Assembly (NCBI GenBank): GCA_964030475.1
Contig: CAXIPT010000008.1
Coordinates: forward strand, 3,098,937-3,162,936
DNA from: Tethya wilhelma
Lineage: Eukaryota; Porifera; Demospongiae; Tethyida; Tethyidae
Direction of reading: 5' to 3'
Length of the DNA: 64,000 nt
The translations under genes and the position numbers were made by a program. This document shows positions 46,549 to 58,165 of the stretch, piece after piece. How positions within the stretch are numbered: position 1 is the stretch's first letter; each line of letters opens with the position of its first letter. A model generated the notes under the pieces. That model had not been told where the DNA came from. It saw only the letters and a list, made by a program, of their open reading frames with translations, and searched no databases.

Positions 46549-46699
46549 AACCCCGTTTACACGTACCCTAATCCGGACTAAACCGGATTAGTTGATCCGG
46601 ATTACAACCCACATTGTGGGTGTTTACACGTGTAGCCACGAAGCCAAAAATGTTTAACAGTGTAAACGTGTAAATGGGTTCCAACCCGGTTCAAGGAGG

Positions 46700-48303
46700 T
46701 GCTCTACATTTAGAAAAGAGCAAAGATCGAGAGAGAAAGAGTTCTTGGAAGTGTCTGAGGATCAAGATAACCATTAAAGGTGAGATATGTGTTTTTTATG
46801 TACTGTACTGGGCACGAGCAGAGTGGGCATGCGCAATTTGTCACATGAAAACAAATTGCTAAGCAACAAAAATAGAATAAAGTAGATAGATCATGGACAT
46901 GGTGCTTGCTATGCGAGTGCATTTGTTGGGGAGGAGACGTAGAGCTGATAAAAGATGGAGAGCTGTAATGGTCCTGCTAGGGCCTGCTCAAGTTAGGGCA
47001 ATACAATATATGAATATCATTAAATGACCCAAAACCATTGCCATGACATTATATGTTTGTAGTTGCAAGCTAGCCAAGCGCGTAGACTGTAGAGCGCAGA
47101 CTAGCAGGCTTCCTCCAGAATCCTCCTTTGACCTTTCATGCTTCCACTCAAGGAAATTTTAGGAGACGACTCTGACTGCTCATTGAGCTGCTCATCTTCA
47201 TGAATAAGCTGCATGAGACTGATGATGTCTGTACCAGACGTGGATCACTCCGCACTGACTCAGATTCAGACTGATGATTAGCCTGGTAAGTATAAATTTG
47301 CAACTTGACTCAGTAGTTCAGAGTCACTCACATACACAACAATGATTGTTTGACTAAACCTAAGATATAAACTGTCAGCCACATTATGCCACATGCATAC
47401 AGAGTCATTGAATTGGCTGTAGATACATGTCAGGCTTATAGTATGTGTGTCAACAGTCTCAAGAGGTGCATGGTCAACAGTCATACCATACTATGGTATG
47501 TACCATACTAATATTGGTAATCTGGACCAAAATTTGATTGTCCAATTTTTAGGCCTTGACTCTTGATTGCACAATTTTGGAAGGCTTGATCGTAAAGAAT
47601 TTGACCCGTGAAATCAGCTATAACATGCTAGCTGTAGCTAAGGCTTAGTCTGGCTTACTAGCTAGTGCCCATTTACTGTTGATCCTGGTTGTGGGTGTTA
47701 ATACAGCAGTATCGTGACCAACCACTTGTGTCTGTATCAGTTACCATGCTGAACTCTATATAGTGTCCGAGTCACCATAACAATACGTATTAATTTTATT
47801 CATTTATTGTGGACAGACAATGTTTGCTACGTACCTGCACATGTACATGGACTGAGCATACAACTACTGATGGTTCTCGATCAGATGACATTACTGTCCT
47901 CAACTCCATGAACGGTATGATAGCCAAGAACACCCTGTTTGAGATCTTTACTTGATTGTAATCTGAAGCAGTTCTAGGATCATCCATCATAAGGGATACT
48001 ATTGCAAGGCCTGGAGACTCCAACAGATCTGTTATCAAGCTTTGTCATTTGGTCAACAAACAACTTGAAAGCTCTCAAGGTAAGTTTATTCTAGCCTTTC
48101 TTTCACACCTAATTTCCATGGACTGATTGTTGTAGTCTAGTTCTAGACCTCACCTCTCTCTGTTAGCAGAAAAAGGGAGTCTAGAAAAACTGGCACATGC
48201 ACATTTTGTGTTCCTGCTCAAAAACGGCTAGACTGCGGCCAACTAGATTGCTAGCTTGTTCAGTGTTACATGACACAACCTCAAATATTTTTCACACAAG
48301 TAT
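46700..48303. other. No gene seen
   Basis: Short frames only. A 44-codon frame at 46893 is basic but unsupported. Nothing recognisable. Confidence 0.35.
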
Positions 48304-48347
48304 TGTGTGTGTGTGTGTGTATGTGTGTGTGTGTGTGTGTGCATGTG

Positions 48348-48396
<49 letters not shown>

Positions 48397-48408
48397 ACGC
48401 ACGCACGC
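48304..48408. repeat. (GT)n microsatellite
   Basis: About 100 bp of imperfect GT repeat with GCATG and ATG interruptions, ending GCACGCACGCACGC. The Cys-Val and His-Thr frames across it are meaningless. Confidence 0.95.
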
Positions 48409-49449
48409 AAGAGAGAAACTTAGAATAAAGTTAATGTAATAACTATATATATGTATTAAATTTTGATTTTCCAACCCATACAGCTCCAGATCAGCATTGC
48501 ATTGTGTGGGGGGTGACCAGTGTAAAAGTTTGCCAGGAGATTACTGGAATATCCTAAGTCAAACTACTGACTCCATCTGTCTTTGAAGAGTGAAAAGCTG
48601 GGTGGAACTGTTCCATGCAATCAACTTATTAAGTTCCTCCGGAATAACAGTTACCAAACTTAAATAATTTGTACCCCTTTTTGTCTATTTATGTCCACAA
48701 AATTAAATTATTTTGTGCCAATTTCTACAGCGAGCTAGACTCTCTAGATCTCTTCACTGCATACAACAGTAGTACCCTTCCCTAAGTTAATTCTTTCATT
48801 TACTAAGTAATCATCACTATACACACCCTCTGGTCGCGTAATACACTTCACCTAGCTACATATAGTGAACTGAATTAACAGTATCAATTATTTATTTCCT
48901 GTAATACTGAACTCATCACTACCTGTATAACTATAGCTATTGAAAACTGTTGTTTGTGCTTGTGTTATGATTACTGTGCATGCAGTACAGAATGGACCCT
49001 CCAAGATATATTGGGACATTGTATTGTTGACATGTCAACAAAGAACAATTCTTGGTTCCCAAAATTTATATTTTGATTATAGCAATACAAACAAAACCTC
49101 TGAGAAGAGGACAATCTCTCTAGTATATACAAAGGACAAAGAAGCTTAATTGTCCCCCAAAGTGTCCTTTTTTTTGGAGATTTTACTGTATAATGATGTA
49201 TCCATTGCAAGTGCATGTGTGTGTGCAAGGTGTTTGCCTTTCTTTCTATCCATTAAAATGGTATGGTTGTGCACTTAAACAACTAAGGGGCTGGATGGAA
49301 CTTTGGGTGCTGGCATAATGTTATGAATAGTTGAACACCCCTACTGCAGGTTCATGCAACTCTATGTATATGAGTGTGTGTGCATGTGTGTGTGTGTGTA
49401 CGTAAGTGTATGTATATACATGTCATAGATACAGTCAGTCATGCATATA
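48409..49449. other. No gene seen
   Basis: A+T-rich, with no supported gene. A short GT run lies at 49374-49400. Confidence 0.35.
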
Positions 49450-50270
49450 CTACTTGTACAACCATGATTGTGTGCATGAATATAAGGGCAAGGCTTATAA
49501 TTTGTGTCTCCATGGAGTGATGATGATATAGCAATAGCATGCATGATTCTGTGTTTCACTTTCGTGCTATAAAAATGCAACTGCCCTAACTGGGCACATG
49601 AAAAGTTACTGTCCTTATTAGGGCACTTCAACTATAATGTGAGAGAAATGCTTTGTGACAGCTTTTGTGACTTTTGCAATCATGAAAATATGATTTTTGT
49701 TAACTATTATTATATTTGCATGCTTTTAAATGCAACTGCCCTAACCAGGCACTCAAAACGTTACTGTCCTCATTAGGGCACTAGAACTTTATAGTGCTAT
49801 CGATGCAATTGCAAGCTTAATACTTTAAGAATTCTGGACTTCTGAGATCATAGTAACATATGTACCCTAGCTAATTCACCGTTATTATAAGTTTGATGTA
49901 GTGTGTGTGTGTTTGTGTACATGTGTGTGTCTGTGTGTGCAGTGTATGTGATATTAATGCTATTCCATGAAGAATACAATTGTAAGAGTACATACTTTTG
50001 AACACGCATGCACGCTTTAACAGAATTAGGTGTAAGTTTGATATAGTGGATTATTATTATGCTGATAGGATACAATCAATCATTACTGTCAGTTGAAGTG
50101 CCCAAATGTGAGGACAGTATATCATTCAAGTTCAGGTGTTTGGTTTGGCCATGCAAGTGAGACTTTTACTGCGATTGAATTTCAAACAAATTGCTGCATA
50201 TGGCAAACAAAAACACACGCATGCAAACATGTGCAGCACACATACACACACACACNNNNNNNNNNNNNNN

Positions 50271-50353
<83 letters not shown>

Positions 50354-50810
50354 CATCAAACTTATAATAACAGTGAATTAGCTAGGAACATAATAATAAT
50401 ATTATTTTATATGTTGTTATGATTTCAGAAGTCTTAGTGCATTAAGCTTGCCATTGCATATCAATATATAGCATTATATACAGTTTTAGTTCCCCAAAGA
50501 GGACAACAACTTTCGGAATGCATATGCATGCCCGTAGTAGCTGGTTAGGGCATGCAGTTGCATTTTAAAGCATGCAGATATGAAAATAGTGAACAAGGAT
50601 TATGTTTTTATTATTAAAAAAGTCACAAAAGCTGTCACAAATCATTTTCCTTACATTATAGTTGAAGTGCCCTAATAAGGACAGTAACTTTTCATGTGCC
50701 CAATTAGGGCAGTTCCATTTATAGCATGAAAGTGAAACACGTGCAGATCCAGGCATGCTCCATGGTGTCACAAAGCCTTGCCCTTATACACAACCATGGT
50801 AGTGCAATTG
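49450..50810. repeat. Large inverted repeat centred on a CA microsatellite and gap
   Basis: The left arm (about 49450-49905) and right arm (about 50343-50810) are inverted copies: TTGATGTAGTGTGTGTGTGT against ACACACACTACATCAA, AGTTACTGTCCTTATTAGGG against CCCTAATAAGGACAGTAACT, and the GTTTCACTTTCGTGCTAT region against ATAGCATGAAAGTGAAAC. The centre has a long (CA)n run and 15 Ns at 50256-50270. The right arm recurs again at 52761-53225. Confidence 0.75.
50256..50270. other. Assembly gap (15 N) inside a (CA)n tract
   Basis: Fifteen ambiguous bases flanked by CA repeats on both sides; the true microsatellite length is unknown. The CA tract after the gap runs to about 50350. Confidence 1.
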
Positions 50811-53800
50811 TATTATGATCACGACTGCATATTATGTATCTATAAAACATGACTCAACTCAATCAAATAAGTAATGATTAGTCTATTATAGTCATACAGC
50901 ATTGTACCAATTTAAAGTTTGCCAGTGAGTTGCCACCTCCCATTGATTGTTGTTAGATGGACTGTTTTAAAATTAACTGTTACATATAGGCAGCAAAAAT
51001 CAATGTACCTTACCTTCTGATGTTACAGTGATGTAAAGACCACTTCATTACATGTACGGTTGCATGCATTTAGAATGATAATAATACTGTACAGATGACT
51101 AGCTTGGCTAGGGATATATATTGTGATTGTTATCATATAATCATGTAGACACAACTTGATTGACAGAGACCAATACCCTATATAATATTATACTGATCAA
51201 GTTTCCTTTTCGACATCAAAGCAATTCCTTTGGATTATACACCAGCCTCACAAAGAATTTTCCTCACATCTATAGCTAGTACATTGAAGTGCCCTATAGC
51301 GAGGTTGCATTTAAAAGCATTATCACTAACTAGCTGTAACCCGTAAGTTTAAGTTGATATTTTACATGAACTCGTTATTTTAATCGGATTCGACCCACTA
51401 GTATTGCATCTATTGTAATCTAGCACTTAGTCTAGTTCAAATGTCACAATATAACTTTAGTTACTCAGCACTGGCTGGACTATAGGATATAAAAAAAAGC
51501 ATGAGAATCTGAAACAGTAGGCAATTGAGCAACAAAATAAAAGCATCAACATGATCATATATAGGCTTGGTAGTAATTATAAAGTTGATGCTTGTGGGAT
51601 AGCAGTGCTCTGTTGTTGCTGATGGCCATGAGGTGCATGGTATTGGTGGCTGTACACCTGTAAGACGAAAATTTCTTCCTAGTGTGATGTGCTACAGGGG
51701 GACCAAAAGATGTCGGTGTTGGTTTCGACTTCAAACCCAGGCACTCCATCTTTACTCTGATACCTAATAGACAAACGATTGTCAATGTCCTCATCACCAC
51801 TCTAAGTAGCTATTTTAAAATTAACAGCACTACGACTTAACTTCACACTTAACCACAGTAACTGTACAACTTGTCACATTGGGCAAAGAAGGGTATTTTC
51901 AGGATTCTCACGACAGATAGCTAAAAGATAGTCGGTCTGTCACTGTCCATTGGCTCACCAATCAAGCAGCGGAGGTCCACAGAAACTTGATCAGTATCAG
52001 ACTGAGAGGGTAGTGATATGGACTGCTGCCATCATAATTCACAGGCTTAGCATCCGAGGATTGCTGCAGACTAACCCTAACTTGAACAGAATGGTGGGCA
52101 CTATTTCTTGAAGAGTTCTTTACAGCAACAGTCTTGCTATTCTTGAGTCTTCGAATTCTGAGCCTTCTTCTCTTAGGTTTTTATACCTAGAGTATTATTG
52201 TCCTTCTTGGCCACTACTTCGATATTTGCAGTCATTTTGGATCAGAACAAAGAGACAGAGAGGCCATTGGCACATGTTGGCAGTTCAGTTTCTTGGTCAA
52301 GTTCCACTGATGACATAAGTTGAGGCCTCAGACAGTTGGAGTCCTTCCTCTTGTATAGCAACAAGGGTAGACAAAGGGAAGCCAGTCCTTTGAAGGGGCT
52401 TGAGCTGTCCTTCGATCACAACAACTGAGATCAACTCACTAGCAGGGGCTAACATCATGTTTGATTCCTTATGGCACGAGCCAGAGCACAGCAATATTGC
52501 GATCCTGCATACAGACGTCATAGTCAACGTCATGTATGTGATGAACACGTAGGTTAATTAGATTTATATTTCCGGTGCCCTAATGTGAGCAAGCCTTAGG
52601 TGGACCATTACACGAGTTAAGTTCGCTACTAGTGCGCATGCGCACGACATTTCTGTTGAAAATTAAATCTTGACTGACTACATACATGTTAGTGTAATCA
52701 TAGATACTACAGACTACGTGGTTTAATGATATCTAGTGCTATTATAATAATTATTATTANTACATGCATCAAACTTATATATGAATAACAGTAAATTAGC
52801 TAGGAACATAATAATAGTATTATTTTATATGTTGTTAATGATTTCAGAAGTCTAGAAGTCTTAGTGCATTAAGCTTGCCATTGCATATCAATATATAGCA
52901 TTATATACGACAACAACTTTCGGAATGCATATGCATGCCCGTAGTAGCTGGTTAGGGCATGCAGTTGCATTTTAAAGCATGCAGATATGAAAATAGTGAA
53001 CAAAGATTATGTTTTTATTATTGCAAAAGTCACAAAAGCTGTCACAAATCATTTTCCTTACATTATAGTTGAAGTGCCCTAATAAGGACAGTAACTTTTC
53101 ATGTGCTCAATTAGGGCAGTTCCATAAATTATAGCATGAAAGTGAAACACATGCAGATCCAGGCATGCTATCATCATCTCTCCATGGTGTCACAAAGCCT
53201 TGCCCTTATACACAACCATGGTAGTGCAATTGTATTATGATCAGGCAGCAAAAATCAATGTACCTTACCTTCTGATGTTACAGTGACGTAAAGACCACTT
53301 CATTACATGTACGGTTGCATTTACAATAATATACTGTACAGATGACTAGCTTGGCTAGGGATATAATGTTATGATTGTTATCATAATCATGTAGACACAA
53401 CTTGATTGACAGAGACCAATACCCTATATACTGATCAAGTTTCCTTTTCGACATCAAAGCAATTCCTTTGGATTATACACTAGCCTCGCAAAGAATTTTC
53501 CTCACATCTATAGCTAGTACATTGAAGTGCCCTATAGCGAGGTTGCATTTAAAAGCATTATCACTAACTAGCTGTAACCCGTAAGTATGAACTCGTTATT
53601 TTAATCGGATTCGACCCATATTGCATCTATTGTAATCTAGCACTTGGTCTACTTCAAATGTCACAATATAACTTTAGTTATTCAGCACTGGCTGGACTAT
53701 AGGATATAAAAAAAGCATGAGAATCTGAAACAGTAGGCAATTGAGCAACAAAATAAAAGCATCAACATGATCATATATAGGCTTGGTAGTAATTATAAAG

Positions 53801-54900
53801 TTGATGCTTGTGTGATAGCAGTGCTCTGTTGTTGCTGATGGCCATGAGGTGCATGGTATGGCTGTACACCTGTAAGACGAAAGTTTCTTCCTAGTGTGAT
53901 GTGCTACAGGGGGACCAAAATTGGTTTCGACTTCAAACCCAGCTTTACTCTGATACCTAATAGACAAACGATTGTCAATGTCCTCATCACCACTCTAAGT
54001 AGCTACACCACCAATTTTTAAAATTAACAGCACTACGACTTAACTTCACACTTAACCACTGTAACTGTACGACTTGTCACATTGGGCAAAGAAGGGTATT
54101 TTCGTACTCTTGACAAAAGACAGAGTATTCATCTTGCTGAGCACACAAATCTATAGTCAATCTCAGATCAGTTAGGATGACCTCAGGATTCTCACGACAG
54201 ATAGCTAGAAGATAGTCGGTCTGTCACTGTCCATTGGCTCAGTGTCAAGCAGCAGAGGTCCACAGAAACTTGATCAGTATCAGACTGAGAGGGTAGTGAT
54301 ATGGACTGCTGCCATCATAATTCACAGGCTTAGCATCCGAGGATTGCTGTAGACTAACCCTAACTTGAACCGAATGGTGGGCACTATTTCTTGAAGAGTT
54401 CTTTACAGCACCAACAGTCTTGCTATTCTTGAGTCTTCGAATTCTGAGCCTTTTTCTCTTAGATTTTTATACCTACCGTGAGTATTATTGTCCTTCTTGG
54501 CCACTACTTTGATATTTGCAGTCATTTTGGGTCAGAACAAAGAGACAGAGAGGCCATTGGCACATGTTGGCAGTTCAGTTTCTTGGTCAAGTTCCACTGA
54601 TGACATAAGTTGAGGCCTCAGACAGTTGGAGTCCTTCCTCTTTTATAGCAACAAGGGTAGACAAAGGGAAGCCAGTCCTTTGAAGGGGCTTTGAGCTGTC
54701 CTTGGATCACAACAACTGAGATCAACTCACTCACTAGCAGGGGCTTATGGCACGAGCCCGAGCACAGCGCTATTAAAATATTGCGCTCCTGCATACAGAC
54801 GTCATAGTCAACGTCATGTATGTGATGAACACGTAGGTTAATTAGATTTATATTTCCGGTGCCCTAACGTGAGCAAGCCTTAGGTGGACCATTACAAGAG
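50343..54900. repeat. Imperfect tandem duplication, about 2.2 kb per unit
   Basis: Unit 1 (50343-52616) and unit 2 (52761-54900) match from CATCAAACTTAT to AGGTGGACCATTACA, with many small indels and a few substitutions. The units are separated by about 145 bp that ends in an isolated N at 52760. Unit 2 ends directly at the transposase start (54903). Both contain the same minus-strand coding-like blocks, for example LAICRENPE and TLLCPM, SFGPPVAHHTRKK, and ELISVVVIEGQL. I do not recognise the protein. Unit 1 lacks 81 bp (27 codons) present in unit 2 near 54110-54190. Confidence 0.85.
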
Positions 54901-54902
54901 CT

Positions 54903-56065
54903 ATGGTGAAAGCAAGGGAAAGGAGGAGAAAGGCCTTTTACAGGAGACAAGCCCAGCAACATGCCATGTTTATGTTGCTACTTGTAACTGCTACAGTTAG
55001 CTCTCAGTTAGTGACAGAGAGAGTGATTTGGGAGAAGACGAGAAGCAGCAACTGGTGGGAACAGGTGGTGAATGCTAGCTTCAATGCTCAGGATTGGCTT
55101 CAGAATTTTCGTATGTCAAAGGCGACATTTGCATACATCTGCAATGAACTTCGTTCATCCCTCACCAGGCAAGGAGGAAAGCATTGTCAACTGAGAAACG
55201 GATTGCTATATCTTTGTGGTTTTTGGCAACTGGGGCTGACTACAGAACAATTGGGCATTTGTTTGGTGTCGCCAAATCGACAGTGTGTGTGTCTGTTAAA
55301 TAAGTATGTTCACAGATTGTAATACACCTGTTGTCACGCTACATACACATACCTCATGGAGATTCACTAAGAACAATTGTAGATGGCTTTGAGAATGAAT
55401 ACGGCTTCCCACAGTGTGCTGGTGCTGTGGATGGAACCCATATACCGATTGTATCCCCAAATGAATGCCCTGCTGACTACTACAACCGAAAAGGGTGGCA
55501 TTCAATAGTCATGCAGGGAGGAGTAGATCACAAAGGTCGTTTTATGGACATATATGTAGGCTCGCCAGGTAAAGTACATGATGCTAGGGTTTTTTCAAAC
55601 TCAAGTCTTTACCATAAAGGGGAGAGCAAGACCCTTCTTCCAGACTGGAGAAAGAAACTTTGTGATGTGGTAGTCCCGCTTGTGATGGTTGGTGATCCAG
55701 CTTACCCTCTGTTGACATGGCTCATGAAAGCATTCCCAGACAATGAACACTTGTCTCGCCAACAGAAACACTTTAATTACTGCCTGAGTCGAGCCAGAGT
55801 CATAGTAGAGCATAGCTACGGTCGTTTGAAGGGGCGATGGAGGTGCTTGTTAAAACGGCTAGATGTGTCAACTGCTGATGTACCTGAGCTTGTTTCTGCA
55901 TGTTGTGTTCTACACAATATTTGTGAGATTCATGGAGATACTTTCGATGATGATTGGCTGGAAGGGGTTAATCTGCAAGAGGAAGCATCAGCTAGTTCAA
56001 GTGATACATCTACATTAGATAGTAAAGCCATACGAGAAACATTTATGTCATACTTTAGTCAATAG
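54903..56065 (+). pseudogene. HARBI1-type DDE transposase B, one shift and one stop
   Basis: The frame from 54903 gives a basic start, WEKTRSSNWWEQVVN, FRMSKATFAYICNELRSSL. Near 55165-55180 the frame shifts to continue EKRIAISLWFLAT, HLFGVAKSTVCVSVK, then a TAA, then VCSQIVIHLLSRYIHIPHG. From 55331 it is intact to 56065, with GAVDGTHIPI (first Asp, 55430-55432), HDARVF (second Asp, 55580-55582) and VIVEHSYGRLKGRW (Glu, 55808-55810), then CCVLHNIC. The catalytic triad is complete, but the N-terminal half is broken. The leader present in transposase A is missing where unit 2 of the duplication abuts. Confidence 0.9.
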
Positions 56066-56186
56066 CCCGAAACTATCACAAGATGTACATAACATAATTA
56101 TGTATTATTAATCACTGCCTTTATACTTTATGCCTATGTGTGGTATACGTTTATACATGCTTTACTCTATCTCATGACATAGTTAC

Positions 56187-56513
56187 TTAGTACTGGAACT
56201 CGTCATAACCACTGTATTGATAGGTATTTGTACGGGTATTGTTGAACATTTGCCCCAACATCTGCATCATCCTCAGCTCATACTTCCTGTCTTCCTCTCG
56301 TCTCTTCTCTTCCAACTCCATTTGTTTCTTCCACATATCTTCTTCATTTGCTTTGAACCTCTCCTCAAATTCCCTTTGGTACTCCAAATAGGCACTAACG
56401 GCTTTATCTATTGGTTTTTCAGCCTTGCTCTTCTTCTCGGTTTTTAGTTTCTTTCTTGCTGGTGCTTTTACTGTGTGTGTGTGTGTGTGTGTATGTGTGT
56501 GTGTGTTGGCGTA

Positions 56514-56596
<83 letters not shown>

Positions 56597-57149
56597 TTGT
56601 TAATCACCTGTTTCCTCTCCACCTTCAGGGTTGCTATTGATGCTGGTGCTTGCAGCTTCATCACCGGGCAGTGTGGGTACTTCACCACTGTCTACTGTCT
56701 GCACAGGGGACTGATTGGTCACATAATCTTCATCATTCTCATCTGAAACAAAACTCTAATATGATGATTTATTTGTTACGAATTCAGGTTATTTTTATAC
56801 TTACCATTAGGTTGTTGACATGCACCTTCCACACTCCCACTGTATAGCAAGCAATTTGGTATAGATGCTGGCCTATTACCCAGGATTTCATCCAGCTCGC
56901 TAAAAAACTTGCACGTTTTACGTCCTTGTCCGGTTTCCCTGTTGTTGTCTTTATACTCTTTCTTTAACTTTTTTATTTTATTTCGGCACTGGTCACAATC
57001 CTGATTGTATCCTATCTCCTTTAATTTCGTGGAAATTTCTTCAAACACTTTTCTGTTTCTTACAGTTCTTCTTGAACATTGCTCTCTCCCCATACACTGA
57101 TTAATGCTTTTACTTCCCTGTCACTCCATGGAAGCCCGCGAATGCTCAT
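56187..57149 (-). pseudogene. Harbinger Myb/trihelix-like partner protein B
   Basis: Starts MSIRGLPWSDREVKALISVW, then, after a shift near 57085, VRNRKVFEEISTKL, CRNKIKKLKKEYKD, TGQGRKTCKFFSELDEILGN and RPAS, ending at a GGTAAG donor (near 56806). The middle exon is acidic (56746-56615). The next intron holds the (CA)n tract and ends CACACAG. The last exon is KAPARKKLKTEKKSKAEKP followed by the charged coiled-coil EEKRREEDRKYELRMMQML and ends at 56187. Same exon plan as partner A. Convergent with transposase B, 120 bp apart. Confidence 0.75.
56473..56595. repeat. (GT)n microsatellite inside the partner-gene intron
   Basis: Long GT/CA run with TTGGCGTATGTGC interruption. It lies in the second intron of Myb-like gene B, the intron that in gene A carries a CT/CA run. 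Confidence 0.95.
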
Positions 57150-57395
57150 GTTTACTCTACTACACTTTACTTTACTCTACTGCACTTTACTCCACTCAAA
57201 ACTCACTTTGGATCTGGGCCAGCTGTTTACACGTGCGCTCTTCGCGCCTAATCTGGATTGACCTGGATTCTAACCCACCTCCAGGATGTGGGTTAGCTAA
57301 TCCGGATTAGTATCGGTGTTATTGCGTTTACACGTAAGTGGGTTAAAACTAATCCGGGTTGTAATCTGAGTTAACTGCTACAGGTAAACGGGGTT

Positions 57396-57660
57396 AGAGA
57401 TCCTAGCCACCAACAATGTGCCTGCTCGCACCCCCTCCTGACATCAGCAGTGGCTGAACTGACTGGGTCTCCACCATGACCCCTTTCTTAAACTCTGGCC
57501 AAAACTCTGGACCAAACTCTGTGTGACCTGGAGACCACTTGTACCCCCGAGGGGGTGTCCCTGCATCCTAAACTACCAGCTTCATGGCCTTGGTACCCAA
57601 CCAGGTGCTGTAACTAAGGCAGGGTGGTGCACTGATACATATACATGTCCATCCCGACTA
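57396..57660 (-). pseudogene. Possible N-terminal part of the DIRS Gag
   Basis: The minus frame LVTAPGWVPRP, stops, then GHPLGGTSGLQVTQSLVQSF and GVRAGTLLVARIS runs up to the right end of the Harbinger-like segment. The first Gag residues on the other side (LYAGLGPTLPSVKD) could follow directly. Composition fits, but there is no decisive motif. Confidence 0.35.
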
Positions 57661-57661
57661 C

Positions 57662-58165
57662 ACAAGTAGTAAAAATTTCAAAAAAATAAGTAGTGTAGGA
57701 ATGGGCAGTGCAGTAAAAAGTATTGAAACAAGGCATGGTCTCAATTTCGGCACATGACTACTTCATTTTTATTATTGATCACTTATATTTATGGATTTTC
57801 AGCACTGTGTTGCGATGATCTGTACAATAATACCGTAGCTAGCTTATTATTACTGCATAATTGGTTCAAATTTCTCAGTACATTATAATATAATTATAGC
57901 TAATCACTTGGCTACTGAAATAATGGAGTAAACTATAAAAGACAAGTATATAACTTAAACTGGATTACCAGCCAAGAGTTGGACATAAAAATTAAGTAGT
58001 CATGTGCCGAAATTGAGACCATGCCTTGTTTCAATACTTTTTACTGCACTGCCCATTCCTACACTACTTATTTTTTTGAAATTTTTACTACTTGTTCATT
58101 CACTTTTTTCAACACTACAGTGTGGAGACTGTTAGAGACTGGTAAGTCCCTACAAAAAGCTTGAG
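57662..58165. repeat. Inverted-repeat element (arms about 110 bp)
   Basis: ACAAGTAGTAAAAATTTC at 57662 and its complement at 58078-58095 are the outer ends. Pairing runs through AGGAATGGGCAGTGCAGTAA and CATGGTCTCAATTTCGGCAC. Similarity to 828-958 extends about 65 bp past the right arm (TTCAACACTACAGTG, GAGACTGGTAAG), so the real element may be longer on that side. Non-coding. Confidence 0.75.

Larger units (their letters stand above)
46549..57395. mobile_element. Segment with Harbinger-like ends, 10.8 kb (Harbinger B, composite)
   Basis: The left end AACCCCGTTTACACGTACCC and the right end (reverse complement AACCCCGTTTACCTGTAGCA) face each other. Both continue into the same subterminal words, ATCCGGATTAG, AACCCACAT and GTGTAAAC. 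A transposase/Myb pair lies near the right end. The distance is far above normal and no clean 3-bp target duplication is visible. Either a standard element took up about 8 kb of other DNA, or the two ends come from different copies. Confidence 0.55.
43494..57695 (-). mobile_element. DIRS-type (tyrosine recombinase) retroelement, broken by insertions
   Basis: Minus-strand order Gag, RT, RNase H, tyrosine recombinase. Gag is at 46548-45700, and its likely N-terminal part is at 57695-57396, beyond a 10.8-kb insertion. RT is at 45260-44762 and RNase H at 44640-44185, split by a 28S fragment. The recombinase is at 44030-43494. The absence of an LTR-type integrase and presence of a recombinase-like domain identify the class. 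The split direct or inverted repeats typical of such elements were not located. The span assumes that the Harbinger-like segment lies inside Gag, which is inference. Confidence 0.7.

Noticed and set aside
46893..47027. Missing N-terminus of Harbinger B transposase
   Set aside because: A basic 44-codon frame, but it does not align convincingly with the leader of transposase A.
50132..50422. Long His-Thr and Cys-Val open frames
   Set aside because: Translations of (CA)n/(GT)n microsatellite and of the N gap; the same holds at 48197-48474 and 56411-56688.
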